Origin: an uncultured Eubacteriales bacterium
GTDB lineage: Bacteria; Bacillota; Clostridia; TANB77; CAG-508
Direction of reading: 5' to 3'
DNA length: 64,000 nucleotides
Assembly: GCA_902492015.1 (NCBI GenBank)
Contig: CABUJR010000008.1
Coordinates: forward strand, 1 to 64,000
In this document: in pieces, positions 1 through 7,548 of the stretch
Layout: each line of letters begins with the position of its first letter
Position numbering within the stretch: position 1 is the stretch's first letter
Position numbers and translations under genes: made by a program
The notes under the pieces: model-generated
Seen by the model: the letters and a program-made list of their open reading frames with translations, nothing else
Databases searched by the model: none
What the model was told of the DNA's origin: nothing

Positions 1-2
1 TA

Positions 3-488
3 TATTCTTATAATAAAGACTTTTCTACTTATAGTTTTGAAGAAACTATAAAATCTAATAATATTACTTATAAAAATTGTATATATTTTCAAAATGATGT
101 ATATTTTATAAAAATATTTGAAGATGATGAACATATATATAATATTTGGATTGATAATATTAATAAAGAATATATTTTGCAAAATATTAAAGAAAATAAA
201 ATAACTAAAGAAGAATATAATGACTTTTATACAAAAAAATATAAATCTGCTTATTTAAATTCACATGATTTTACTGTATTAAAATTAATTAGTGAAAATT
301 ATTTATTTAGACCTGTTTTAGAAAATGATAATGAATATATTTTAACAATATATGATGGAGAAACCACTGTTTTTGTTAATAAAGAAAATAAATTAATTTT
401 TAAAATTATATCAAATAATAATGAAGTAAATTATAGTTTTAATGATAGAGTACCTGAAGATATAGAAATACATATTCCTCAAATTTAA
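3..488 (+). CDS. Hypothetical protein, 5'-truncated by the window edge
   Basis: The reading frame is open from base 3 to the stop at 486-488 with no stop in between, so the visible 161 residues are the C-terminal part of a longer protein. It is rich in Asn, Lys, Ile, Tyr and Glu. No motif is recognisable. It lies on the opposite strand to the neighbouring IME1 genes and is probably element cargo, comparable in position to the hypothetical protein at 47970-48590 in IME2. The function is unknown. Confidence 0.6.
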   Translation, partial: YSYNKDFSTYSFEETIKSNNITYKNCIYFQNDVYFIKIFEDDEHIYNIWIDNINKEYILQNIKENKITKEEYNDFYTKKYKSAYLNSHDFTVLKLISENYLFRPVLENDNEYILTIYDGETTVFVNKENKLIFKIISNNNEVNYSFNDRVPEDIEIHIPQI

Positions 489-520
489 TGATGTGTGCAA
501 CAAATTAATTTTATATTTAT

Positions 521-551
521 AAAAAAAGGGAACAATAAAAATTGTTCCCTT
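521..551 (-). terminator. Intrinsic terminator of the IME1 minus-strand operon
   Basis: A perfect 11-bp stem (526-536 with 541-551) has a 4-nt loop. On the minus strand it is followed by a run of T (521-527). It lies 16 bases beyond the stop of the last minus-strand gene. Confidence 0.85.
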
Positions 552-566
552 AATGTATTTATGTAA

Positions 567-836
567 TTATTTGATTAAAGATTCATCACGGAGCTTATTA
601 GCCATTGAAAATCCTTGTGTAAAAAATTCTTCATTTTCAATACTTACTAAATACAAATACTCGTCCATAAAATTTTCAAATTTTTTATAACCGTCTTTAC
701 CTATAAAATTTTTTAGTTCTTCTTCAAGTTCATCACAAAGCTTTCTAGTTTTTATATAATTAGAATTCTTTACAATTTTTGTATATATTTCAGGTAGTAG
801 AAAGTCATATAATTTTCTAATTTCTTTTTGTTTCAT
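567..836 (-). CDS. Small DUF6809-like element protein
   Basis: An 89-aa helical protein. Its C-terminal half, with EEFFTQGFSMANKLRDE near the end, resembles the short DUF6809-type proteins found on Clostridial mobile elements. That match is from memory and tentative. It starts 3 bases after the relaxase stop and ends just before the operon terminator, so it is the last gene of the mobilization operon. No catalytic motif is visible and the function is unknown. Confidence 0.6.
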   Translation of the reverse strand: MKQKEIRKLYDFLLPEIYTKIVKNSNYIKTRKLCDELEEELKNFIGKDGYKKFENFMDEYLYLVSIENEEFFTQGFSMANKLRDESLIK

Positions 837-839
837 AAA

Positions 840-1811
840 TTAAACTCCTTTCATTTTATCAACAAAATCTTTTACAAGTCTTTTTAGTCTATCTTTTGGA
901 AAGTTAAATATTATACTCACATATTCATAAGTTTTTTCTAAAAAGTTATGAAGTCTATTATTTTCGTTTTCAAGGTAGTCATTTTCATCTTTAAGTTGTT
1001 GATTTTCTTGTTCTAATTTTTCTTGATTTATTAGTATATTGTCTGTAATACTTTTAACTCTAGTATATTGTTTTGCAAGAGTATTGAATTTCTTGATAAC
1101 TCTTTTGTAGTCTGTTTGTATTTCTTTAAAGTTGTTTGTTATAATTTCTTGTTCAAGATTTAAAGAATCTTTTTCAAGTTCTTGCAATTCATAGTTTGTT
1201 ATTACTTTTAACTTTTCAATGGGGATATGCTCATTATCTTTTGTTCGACCTCTTTCCAAATCAAAGCCACATTTAGTTATATACTCATAATAATTATCTT
1301 GTAATCTTCGATAACTTTCTTTTCCTTTCCAATATTCAGAACACGAAATTTTAGATATTTGTTTTCCAGTTTTTTTGTCTATTTTGTGGACAACTGGAAT
1401 ATATACAAGGTGCATATGGGGAGTAGCCTCGTCCAAATGTACTTTTGCTGATACAATAAATTCTTCGCCCAAGTTTTGGTAATTTGCAATGAATTTATAT
1501 GCACACTCAAAATATCTTTTTGTTTCATTTTCACCAATTCTTTCAAAGAATTCATTATCGGAAGTAAATAGTAATTCACACATAACATTACTTACAATCT
1601 TTATTTGACCTTTTAATTTGTGTTTATCTTTAATGTTATTAAAAGCTTTTTGATAGGAAGTATTAATATTTTTTATAGAATAATTTTTATAAGATTTTTC
1701 ACGTTTTATATCTTTGTTGGAATAGTTAGTATTTTTTCTTTCATTGTGCCTATAAGCATAACCAAGTTGACCCATTTTATAGTTAATGTTTCTAACAATA
1801 GCATAGCTCAT
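840..1811 (-). CDS. MobV-family relaxase (Mob/Pre plasmid mobilization protein)
   Basis: A 323-aa protein starting MSYAIVRN, as Mob/Pre relaxases do. The start at 1811 is preceded by AGGTG. The metal-binding histidine motif HLDEATPHMH sits near residues 125-134. The N-terminal motif with YRHNERKNTNYSN and the C-terminal coiled coil (about 215-290) are typical of the family. It should nick the oriT at 2297-2377 and lead the strand in trans-mobilization by a conjugative helper. It shares an operon with a DUF3848 gene upstream and a small protein downstream. The homologue in IME2 (53755-54762) is interrupted by a stop codon, whereas this copy is intact. Confidence 0.92.
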   Translation of the reverse strand: MSYAIVRNINYKMGQLGYAYRHNERKNTNYSNKDIKREKSYKNYSIKNINTSYQKAFNNIKDKHKLKGQIKIVSNVMCELLFTSDNEFFERIGENETKRYFECAYKFIANYQNLGEEFIVSAKVHLDEATPHMHLVYIPVVHKIDKKTGKQISKISCSEYWKGKESYRRLQDNYYEYITKCGFDLERGRTKDNEHIPIEKLKVITNYELQELEKDSLNLEQEIITNNFKEIQTDYKRVIKKFNTLAKQYTRVKSITDNILINQEKLEQENQQLKDENDYLENENNRLHNFLEKTYEYVSIIFNFPKDRLKRLVKDFVDKMKGV

Positions 1812-1820
1812 TTTTAACAC

Positions 1821-2204
1821 CTATCTTTCATTAAGAGCATTATTCATTTTTCGTGTAATAGTTTCATCAATAGAACCTCTCATTGAATCTACAAGTGGGG
1901 CATCAAATTTCAACCAATCGTTGTAAAATTCACTTAATATATCGTCATCTTGCAAATATAAAAATTCTTTTTTGTCATCACTTAAATTAAGAAGTTCGTG
2001 CTTGATTTCTTCTTTACAAGTTAATTCATAAGACCTATTTATAATTTCATTTTTTGATTTTCTCTTTAAGTTCTTTTTGAATTGATATAGTTCCTTATTG
2101 AGTTTATATTCAAATTGTAAGTCGAAAACTAGTTGTTGTGATTTTTCTCGATATTCTTCATAACTAATCAATCCTATTTTGTATAATATTTCATATTTAT
2201 TCAT
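1821..2204 (-). CDS. DUF3848-like protein upstream of the relaxase
   Basis: A 127-aa acidic, helical protein. Its central segment, with SYELTCKEEIKHELL followed by a DDILSEFYNDWLKFD block, matches the pattern I associate with DUF3848 proteins of Clostridial mobile elements. It lies 9 bases upstream of the relaxase and directly downstream of the oriT region. The IME2 protein at 53256-53744 has the same core but a longer basic N-terminus. A relaxase accessory role is inferred from position only. Confidence 0.75.
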   Translation of the reverse strand: MNKYEILYKIGLISYEEYREKSQQLVFDLQFEYKLNKELYQFKKNLKRKSKNEIINRSYELTCKEEIKHELLNLSDDKKEFLYLQDDDILSEFYNDWLKFDAPLVDSMRGSIDETITRKMNNALNER

Positions 2205-2296
2205 AATTTTATTTTCCTTTCCTTTTTATTTAAGTCGAGCCTACGAAGTTTTACTATAATTCTAATTTCTTCTTGTACAACTTAATTAACATTTTC

Positions 2297-2377
2297 AAAA
2301 AGTGTTAGAACATACTAGAACACTTTTTATACGCTGTCGCTAAAAGTGTTCTGTATGATTAAGGGAAGTCCCTTAAT
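2297..2377 (-). other. Candidate MobV oriT of IME1
   Basis: On the minus strand a hairpin ATTAAGGG/CCCTTAAT (2358-2377) precedes a 10-bp inverted repeat, AAAAAGTGTT/AACACTTTTT (2319-2328 and 2297-2306). That repeat encloses CTAGTATGTTCT. The loop resembles the TAGTGTG/TT nick region known for pMV158-type MobV origins, with one base changed. The same layout, with a different stem sequence, is present in IME2 at 53061-53119, also upstream of the DUF3848-relaxase pair. Confidence 0.65.
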
Positions 2378-2385
2378 AAACCCTA

Positions 2386-2440
2386 TTCAAGATTATTTAA
2401 AATTATTCAACGTATATCGACAAATAATGTTGAATACCAC
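2386..2440. repeat. Iteron-like repeats shared with the right end of IME1
   Basis: On the minus strand this stretch contains CGTTGAATAATTTTAAAT, and on the plus strand AATAATGTTGAATA. Near-identical units recur at 7982-8086 next to tRNA-Leu. This placement at the int module and at the element end suggests recombinase arm-type sites or a replication iteron set. The role is inferred. Confidence 0.4.
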
Positions 2441-2643
2441 AATCTTTATAAATAAAAATTGTTATTTTAAATATCTTGCTTATAAAAATAATTAAAATAT
2501 CACTAGTAAATATTGTTCTATTATTTTTATAAGTATCTAAGTCAAAATTGATTTAGATAGACGAGAAACCTCTGTCGGTTTCTCACACTCTTCCACTAGT
2601 ACTTACAAAATCCTATAAATAAAATTTATACAATTTTGTAAGT

Positions 2644-2910
2644 TTATCTTTCGTGTACTTTATTAAAATTAGTATTTTTTGCCAAACAAAATCCGTCTAA
2701 AAAAGCGTCAGCTTCGTTCCAATTTTTAAAGCAATTTTTATAATCGACAGAATACCAATTACAATCTTTATGTTCTTTGGGAACAATAGGGATAGCTTTG
2801 TTATATGTATAATCACTAGAAATTCTTAATAGCAATAATTTTATATCTGTGTTAGACAGCATATATTCATTTAAGCCTTTAATTCGATTTTCAATATCTG
2901 TTTTATTCAC
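2644..2910 (-). CDS. Conserved small IME protein of unknown function
   Basis: An 88-aa protein starting with GTG (MNKTDIENRIKGLNEYML). It is clearly homologous to 52658-52912 in IME2: both share NKTDI, RI.GLN.YML, DYTYNKA, a WYS block, KNWNEADAF-type and FCLAKNT segments. It overlaps the integrase stop by 8 bases, so translation is probably coupled. No known domain is recognised. Confidence 0.7.
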   Translation of the reverse strand: MNKTDIENRIKGLNEYMLSNTDIKLLLLRISSDYTYNKAIPIVPKEHKDCNWYSVDYKNCFKNWNEADAFLDGFCLAKNTNFNKVHER

Positions 2911-4090
2911 GTTCTAACACCTCACTTTCAACTTGCAAATCTTTTGGGTTTAAAATATTATTTTTTATATAATATTCGTTTACTTTTCTTAATTCTTCCA
3001 ATTTATATTTGTTGAAAATAGAAGTATAGGTATTTAAGGTAACTCCAATGTCAGTATGTCCCATAAGTCTTTGTACGGCAACTGCTCTCATACCAGATTC
3101 AATACAACGTGTTCCGTAAGTGTGTCTTAAACTATGAGTTGTTATATCTTTTATTCCTAAACGATTAGCTGATGATTGTAATTGTTGATTAGCATTCATA
3201 GGATTTACTATATTTCCATTTTTATCAACAAATAATAAATTGAATTTATGAGTTTCAGCTAAATTCATTTGATATGAAATTAAATCTTTTAGAAAGTCTG
3301 GAATAGGTATTTCTCTTTCACCAGCTGGAGTCTTTGTTTCATCAATAATAAGATTACCCTCATCATCTTTTGTAACAGAATGTTCAATTGTAATTAGATT
3401 TTTATTTAAATCAATATTTTCAGGTTTTAGAGCTAAACATTCTCCAATACGAATTCCTAAAAACATTTCCATTAAAAATGCTACTTTATAAGGTTCGTCT
3501 TTTACAGGAATGTTCATTAAATAATTTGTTAATATTTTTTGCTCTTCTAAATCTAATGCACGAATTTTTCGAGTTTTTTTATTACTTCTTGGAGAAATAA
3601 TATCGCACATAGGATTTTGAACAATGTACCCTTTATTTAAAGCAAATTTATATGCTTGATTTAATTGACTTATAAACTTTTTTATTGAACTAGAACTATA
3701 GTTTTTTAACGAATTTAAATACATTTGAATATCTACACTTGTAATTTCATCAATATTTTTTTTGAGTAAATCAAATTTTTCCATAGCTTTTATTGTTTCC
3801 ATTGTTCTTAAATAAGTTCTAGCTTTTACGACACCAGAAGCATATTTCCTTTCTAAAATACTTCGTATCAATAAATTAAGAGGAATCCCATTATTTTGAG
3901 CATATAACGAGTTGCCTTTTTGATATTGCATTGTTGAAAAAAAGTCTTTTGCGTCTTTTTCTGTATGAAATATTTTTGTTTTTCTTTTCACTTTTGCAGT
4001 ATTCGGATCAAGTATTTTATATTCACATCGCCAACGATTTCTATCTTTTTCATAATAGATGGTTCCATTTTGACATTTGATATTTTTCAT
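2903..4090 (-). CDS. int: Tyrosine recombinase / integrase
   Basis: The preferred start (4090) is the ATG preceded by AGGTGG, giving about 395 aa. The N-terminus has an AP2-like arm-binding region (TIYYEKDRNRWRCEYK), followed by a SAM-like core-binding domain. The C-terminal catalytic domain shows R in GIRIGE, the HSLRHTYGTR box, and GHTDIGVTLNTYT with the catalytic Tyr. It would integrate and excise IME1 at the 3' end of tRNA-Leu. It follows the excisionase-like gene and is homologous to the IME2 integrase at 54993-56204. Confidence 0.93.
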   Translation of the reverse strand: MKNIKCQNGTIYYEKDRNRWRCEYKILDPNTAKVKRKTKIFHTEKDAKDFFSTMQYQKGNSLYAQNNGIPLNLLIRSILERKYASGVVKARTYLRTMETIKAMEKFDLLKKNIDEITSVDIQMYLNSLKNYSSSSIKKFISQLNQAYKFALNKGYIVQNPMCDIISPRSNKKTRKIRALDLEEQKILTNYLMNIPVKDEPYKVAFLMEMFLGIRIGECLALKPENIDLNKNLITIEHSVTKDDEGNLIIDETKTPAGEREIPIPDFLKDLISYQMNLAETHKFNLLFVDKNGNIVNPMNANQQLQSSANRLGIKDITTHSLRHTYGTRCIESGMRAVAVQRLMGHTDIGVTLNTYTSIFNKYKLEELRKVNEYYIKNNILNPKDLQVESEVLERE

Positions 4091-4101
4091 ATTAACACCA
4101 C

Positions 4102-4386
4102 CTAATCTCTTTTTTCCATTTTCCACAAAATATAGGCTAGTAACATTACTTGATTTTTTTTGCCTATATTATTTGAGGGAAAATCTGGTCTTTTAAATGT
4201 TTTATATGCGATAGTTTCACAAATTCCTAAATCACGCATAACTTCTTTAACACCAATCGTTCTAAAAGGATTTTTCAATCTTCTTATAGATTCGACTGTT
4301 ATTAATTCTGCTTTTGTGTATTTTTTATTATTTCTATTTATAATTTCATTTTTCATTTGTTCAATTTTATTATTTATATTTTCCAT
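4102..4386 (-). CDS. Excisionase-like helix-turn-helix protein
   Basis: A 94-aa protein. Residues about 45-90 form a MerR/excisionase-like winged helix pattern (KEVMRDLGICETIAYKTF, then DFPSNNIGKK). It lies immediately upstream of the integrase on the same strand. The IME2 homologue at 54725-55015 has the same core and the same int neighbour. It probably directs excision and may regulate int. Confidence 0.75.
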   Translation of the reverse strand: MENINNKIEQMKNEIINRNNKKYTKAELITVESIRRLKNPFRTIGVKEVMRDLGICETIAYKTFKRPDFPSNNIGKKNQVMLLAYILWKMEKRD

Positions 4387-4542
4387 ATTAAATTACCTCA
4401 TCTTTCATAATCATTTTTTACTCACTCAACATATTTTCCGTCCTTTGAAAAGTGAGTAGTTTCTTTTCTATATTTTTTAAAAATTGTTTTATATTCGATA
4501 TACACTTCTTGAATCAAAATTTGAATTTCAGTCTTTTTATAA

Positions 4543-5298
4543 TTATTCGTCTTCATTTGAATCCTCTAATGCTCCTTTTACAAAGTCTAAAATTATGAAT
4601 ACAACTTTTAAAATCATATTTAAAGTTTGCTCGTCTGAAAGTTGTATAATAGGTGGTGGAATATTAGTTGAATTTTCTTGTTTTGCGTTTTGTGCTTGAT
4701 TCTCATTTGAATTAGAAGTGTTTAGGATTTGTTTATTAGGTTCAACTTTTTCTAGTCTAAATTGACTTTCAAAAAATTGATTTCCAATATTTAAAGCTTT
4801 TACCATATCAATTGTAGAAACAACAGTAGTTGGCTTTCCTTGTGTAGTTTGTTCTTGTTTCTGCTCAAGTGAGTTAGTAGTTTCTGTATTTTTCTTTTTA
4901 TTAGTAAAGATTTTTTTGTCTTTACGTTTTCTTCTTGGAATATATCTGCCGTGTTCATCAAAATTCTTGTAATTAAATGATTCTCGTAAGAAAAATGTAA
5001 TACACCTTTTTGCTTGGTCTTTATTAAGACTTTTTAAATTTCCATTTTCGTCTTTACCAACTGCAAAAATTTTACCTTTTAAAGACATACCAATTTTTGA
5101 ATATTGGTCGACATATATGTTAGCAAGTAAATTTTCACTTTGCTTTTTGTATAAAATTGTGTAATAGTCATAGTCAATATTTGTGTATTCGCCGTCTAAA
5201 AGTTTTTCTAGATATGCTTTATCATTTTTGATTTTTACAATGTCAGGTGGTTTTCCAACTTCTTTATAAACTCCAACTAAAAACTCATTATTTGTCAT
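4543..5298 (-). CDS. DUF3846-like protein with long disordered tail
   Basis: A 251-aa protein. The N-terminal 120 residues (YKEVGKPPDIVKIKN, LLDGEYTNIDYD, LKGKIFAVGKDENG) follow the DUF3846 pattern common on conjugative and mobilizable elements. Residues 130-210 are Gln/Asn/Thr-rich and probably disordered. A hydrophobic helix (TLNMILKVVFIILDFVKGAL) lies near the C-terminus. The IME2 homologue (51923-52438) keeps both ends but lacks most of the linker. It starts 2 bases after the sigma-like gene ends. Confidence 0.7.
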   Translation of the reverse strand: MTNNEFLVGVYKEVGKPPDIVKIKNDKAYLEKLLDGEYTNIDYDYYTILYKKQSENLLANIYVDQYSKIGMSLKGKIFAVGKDENGNLKSLNKDQAKRCITFFLRESFNYKNFDEHGRYIPRRKRKDKKIFTNKKKNTETTNSLEQKQEQTTQGKPTTVVSTIDMVKALNIGNQFFESQFRLEKVEPNKQILNTSNSNENQAQNAKQENSTNIPPPIIQLSDEQTLNMILKVVFIILDFVKGALEDSNEDE

Positions 5299-5300
5299 AA

Positions 5301-5789
5301 CTAAACACCACCTTTTTTGTAATATTTATTTTTATATTTTCTTTTTTTCTTGTAGCTATAATTAGTAGGATTTTTAGAGTAGATTTTTTGATATTTCAAA
5401 AATTTACGAACTCCGTTTTTCATAATAGAAGTAAAATCTTCAACCAAAATATTGCTCTCTTTACAAAGTCTTTCTACATATTGAGGATAGAATGCATAAG
5501 CGTAAATTGTAAATTTTTCGAGTGGTGTTAATTTTTTCATTGCTAAATAATCTGCTCTTTTTGTAAAAACATTTTCAAGATTTTTATAATCAATATCTTT
5601 AAGTGATATTTTTTCTGTTGTTTCATTTTTTAAAAAATCTTGATAAGTTTTCCTTTCTAGTTCGCGAGTTGCATTATCAACTGACATTTCGTCTGTAACT
5701 TTTTCTGTGTCATCTGGTAGTCCTATAAAGTAAAAATTGTTTTCAATAATAAATTTTTCATTTGCAAAATTTGATTTTTCTTCTTTCAT
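5301..5789 (-). CDS. Sigma-70 region 4-like protein of the IME
   Basis: The ATG at 5789, 9 bases after AAGGAG, is preferred. The middle of the protein (TPLEKFTIYAYAFYPQYVERLCKESNILVEDFTSIMKNGVRKFLKY) aligns with the IME2 protein at 51556-51933 and has the helix-turn-helix spacing of sigma region 4. The C-terminus is very Lys/Tyr-rich. It probably works as an element-specific transcription factor. The family assignment is moderate and rests largely on the better-preserved IME2 copy. Confidence 0.55.
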   Translation of the reverse strand: MKEEKSNFANEKFIIENNFYFIGLPDDTEKVTDEMSVDNATRELERKTYQDFLKNETTEKISLKDIDYKNLENVFTKRADYLAMKKLTPLEKFTIYAYAFYPQYVERLCKESNILVEDFTSIMKNGVRKFLKYQKIYSKNPTNYSYKKKRKYKNKYYKKGGV

Positions 5790-5975
5790 AATCAAATACT
5801 CCTTAAAAAAATATTTGATTTCCGGAAATCATTTGTTGTTCGAACTAACTTTATATTAGCACACAAAAAACACGCAAAACATATAATACGAAAGACTTTG
5901 GGAGTTTTTGTGAAAAATTGAAAAAAACCGAAAAAAATTTGAGAGCAAAACTCTCGAAACACTATTGATTTAAAC

Positions 5976-6007
5976 AAAAAAAGAACGTCAATTTAAAAAT
6001 TGACGTT
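5976..6007 (-). terminator. Terminator after the IME1 XRE gene
   Basis: AACGTCAATTT/AAATTGACGTT forms a stem, followed on the minus strand by a T-run. A second small hairpin (GAGAG/CTCTC, 5941-5955) follows. It separates the XRE gene from the downstream sigma-like operon. Confidence 0.75.
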
Positions 6008-6031
6008 AAATTTATTATTTATTATTAAATT

Positions 6032-6748
6032 TTAGCTTTCAAAATCATCTATATTATCAACATTTATGTATAAAACATCTTCTTCAATTAAAACTTTTTT
6101 CTCATCATCACTTAATTTTAAAAGTTCAGCCATTTTATTGTCGTGTTCTAAATCTAATTTTGAAATAATGCATTTTCTTACATTAGGAACATATTTCGCA
6201 TTAGTACAATGTAAACTACCAAACATTAATCTATCCATACAATCGGAAATATTTAATATTATTTCAGTAACTTCCAATCTAGGAGAGTTAGGTTTGTAAT
6301 TTTCTAAAATGAATACAGCAATATTTCCGTCAGCTACTATATGACCTGTCATATATATTTTATTTGTTTTATAATCAACAAATTCTACCCCACAACAATT
6401 TTGCTTTTCTATAATATTAAGTTTAAATTTGCCTCTACCAAATTTATGTGTAATTTGAGAGTATGTTTTATAGTATAAATATAATGATTTTACTCCAAAT
6501 GGATTTTTACTATTTTCAATATTCTTTAACTGAATATCATTATTAAGCAAATCCGATTCATTAATACCTAATTCATTACATATCAAAGAAAGTGTTTCCA
6601 AATCTGGTAATATTTCTCCTGATTCATATCTTGAAACAGTAGCAGAAGTTTTATTTAAAGCATTAGCTATATTATCTAAACTATAACCTTTAGCTTTTCT
6701 AAACTCTTTTAATCTTTCTCCAAATTCTTTTCTATTAAATCTTCCCAT
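6032..6748 (-). CDS. XRE-family regulator with conserved C-terminal domain (IME1)
   Basis: A 238-aa protein. An N-terminal Cro/CI HTH occupies about residues 10-62 (LKEFRKAKGYSLDNIANAL, TVSRYESGE). The C-terminal part of about 170 aa is shared with the IME2 XRE (50515-51237), including NPF.VK.LYLYY, DY.TNKIYMTG.I, NIAVF..ENY, SPRLEVT.IILNIS and CTN..Y.P..RKC.IS. I do not recognise that domain; a sensor or dimerization role is inferred. It is transcribed divergently from the structured RNA at 6876-7307. Confidence 0.88.
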   Translation of the reverse strand: MGRFNRKEFGERLKEFRKAKGYSLDNIANALNKTSATVSRYESGEILPDLETLSLICNELGINESDLLNNDIQLKNIENSKNPFGVKSLYLYYKTYSQITHKFGRGKFKLNIIEKQNCCGVEFVDYKTNKIYMTGHIVADGNIAVFILENYKPNSPRLEVTEIILNISDCMDRLMFGSLHCTNAKYVPNVRKCIISKLDLEHDNKMAELLKLSDDEKKVLIEEDVLYINVDNIDDFES

Positions 6749-6783
6749 AAAAGTACTCCTTTAATAAAAACTCTACACGCTTA

Positions 6784-6812
6784 ATTATAACATATTTTGA
6801 ATATAAAATCAA
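6784..6812 (-). promoter_or_regulatory. Promoter of the IME1 XRE gene
   Basis: Minus strand: -35 TTGATT (6807-6812), 17-bp spacer, -10 TATAAT (6784-6789). AAGGAG at 6757-6762 precedes the ATG. Confidence 0.85.
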
Positions 6813-6840
6813 CGAATTACTTGGGCGAGTAAGCACGAGG

Positions 6841-6869
6841 TTGAAAGATGCGTTAAAAAATGGTATAAT
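6841..6869 (+). promoter_or_regulatory. Promoter of the IME1 structured RNA
   Basis: -35 TTGAAA (6841-6846), 17-bp spacer, -10 TATAAT (6864-6869), giving a start near 6876. No ORF follows, only the conserved RNA domain beginning TAGAATG at 6891. The IME2 copy has the same promoter-to-motif distance. Confidence 0.85.
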
Positions 6870-6875
6870 ATAAAG

Positions 6876-7307
6876 TACTAGAAATAGTAATAGAATGGTT
6901 TTAAAGTCTTAATATTTAAATTCATTCCACAAGCAATGCTTGTTGTCGATTATCGATTCAGGCATTGCGAGTGCCTGAATTTTCTATATATGTGACTTTA
7001 ACATCAGTTAACTCCATAATAGACGTAATCGATTTTACTACTAGAATACGTTTAGAGGGAGCTCGACTGATGAAAACAAACTTATTTTACGGCGGACGGA
7101 TGCCCAGGTAGCATACCAGTTCACGAGACTTTATAATGATTTTGCCATTCGGCATTGGGGGAAGAATTTCCCCCTAAATAATAAAAAGTAATTGAAATTT
7201 ATATAGATTTATTTTATAATTTAATTAATTATTCTAGACTACTCGCAATAGTTTAGTTTAATTAAAGGGGGTTTTTCTTTCATCAGTCGAGCTCCCTTAT
7301 TTTTTTT
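6876..7307 (+). ncRNA. Long structured RNA of IME1, class not identified
   Basis: About 430 nt lie between its own promoter and a T-run at 7300-7307. The 5' domain has TTAAAGTC (6901-6908) pairing with GACTTTAA (6994-7001) around two hairpins: ACAAGC/GCTTGT (6929-6943) and TTCAGGCA/TGCCTGAA (6957-6979). The latter has loop TTGCGAG. The 3' domain is closed by a perfect 19-bp helix (7057-7075 with 7278-7296). It contains a conserved single-stranded core (GGCGGACGGATGCCC, 7091-7105), a GGGGGAA/TTCCCCC hairpin (7157-7174) and hairpin CTAGACTA/TAGTTTAG (7234-7256). That last hairpin has loop CTCGCAA, the exact complement of TTGCGAG. A homologous copy is at 49902-50361. There is no coding potential and the function is unknown. 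Confidence 0.8.
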
Positions 7308-7320
7308 ACGTAAAACGTAA
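7306..7320. promoter_or_regulatory. Palindromic site at the RNA terminator (IME1)
   Basis: TTACGT-AAA-ACGTAA overlaps the end of the RNA's T-run. The same half-sites recur at 7419-7433, next to the Spo0A_C promoter. IME2 has TTTTGCAC-AGA-GTGCAAAA in the same position. Confidence 0.6.
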
Positions 7321-7391
7321 TATTTTGTTAAAAATATTAATTTAAAGCTATTTTTATGATAAATAGCTTTATTTTTTGACAAAAATTGGGC

Positions 7392-7439
7392 TAAAACTTA
7401 CGTTATATGCAATAATCATTACGTTTAACGTAAGTTTTA
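7392..7439. promoter_or_regulatory. Inverted-repeat operator upstream of the IME1 Spo0A_C gene
   Basis: A perfect 14-bp inverted repeat (7392-7405 and 7426-7439) is separated by 20 bases. The right arm lies inside TTACGT-TTA-ACGTAA (7419-7433). It ends 5 bases before the -35 box of the Spo0A_C promoter, a position typical of an activator site. IME2 has a 14-bp inverted repeat of unrelated sequence in the same place. Confidence 0.65.
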
Positions 7440-7444
7440 ATAAT

Positions 7445-7473
7445 TTGTGTTGTTTACATAATTTTGCTATACT
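7445..7473 (+). promoter_or_regulatory. Promoter of the IME1 Spo0A_C gene
   Basis: TTGTGT (7445-7450), 17-bp spacer, TATACT (7468-7473). The weak -35 fits a promoter needing an activator at the adjacent inverted repeat. Confidence 0.65.
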
Positions 7474-7548
7474 AACATTGTAATCAGTAATTACTTATCA
7501 TAAACAAACATTACTTAACTATTTATTATCTTTTGTTTTGGGGGATTT

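Larger units (their letters stand above)
2205..2643. other. 440-bp intergenic region of IME1
   Basis: Contains the candidate oriT (2297-2377) and the iteron-like repeats (2386-2440). A hairpin GAGAAACC/GGTTTCTC lies near 2561-2584. A further inverted pair, ACTTACAAAAT/ATTTTGTAAGT, lies close to 2601-2643. I see no convincing ORF. Confidence 0.5.
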
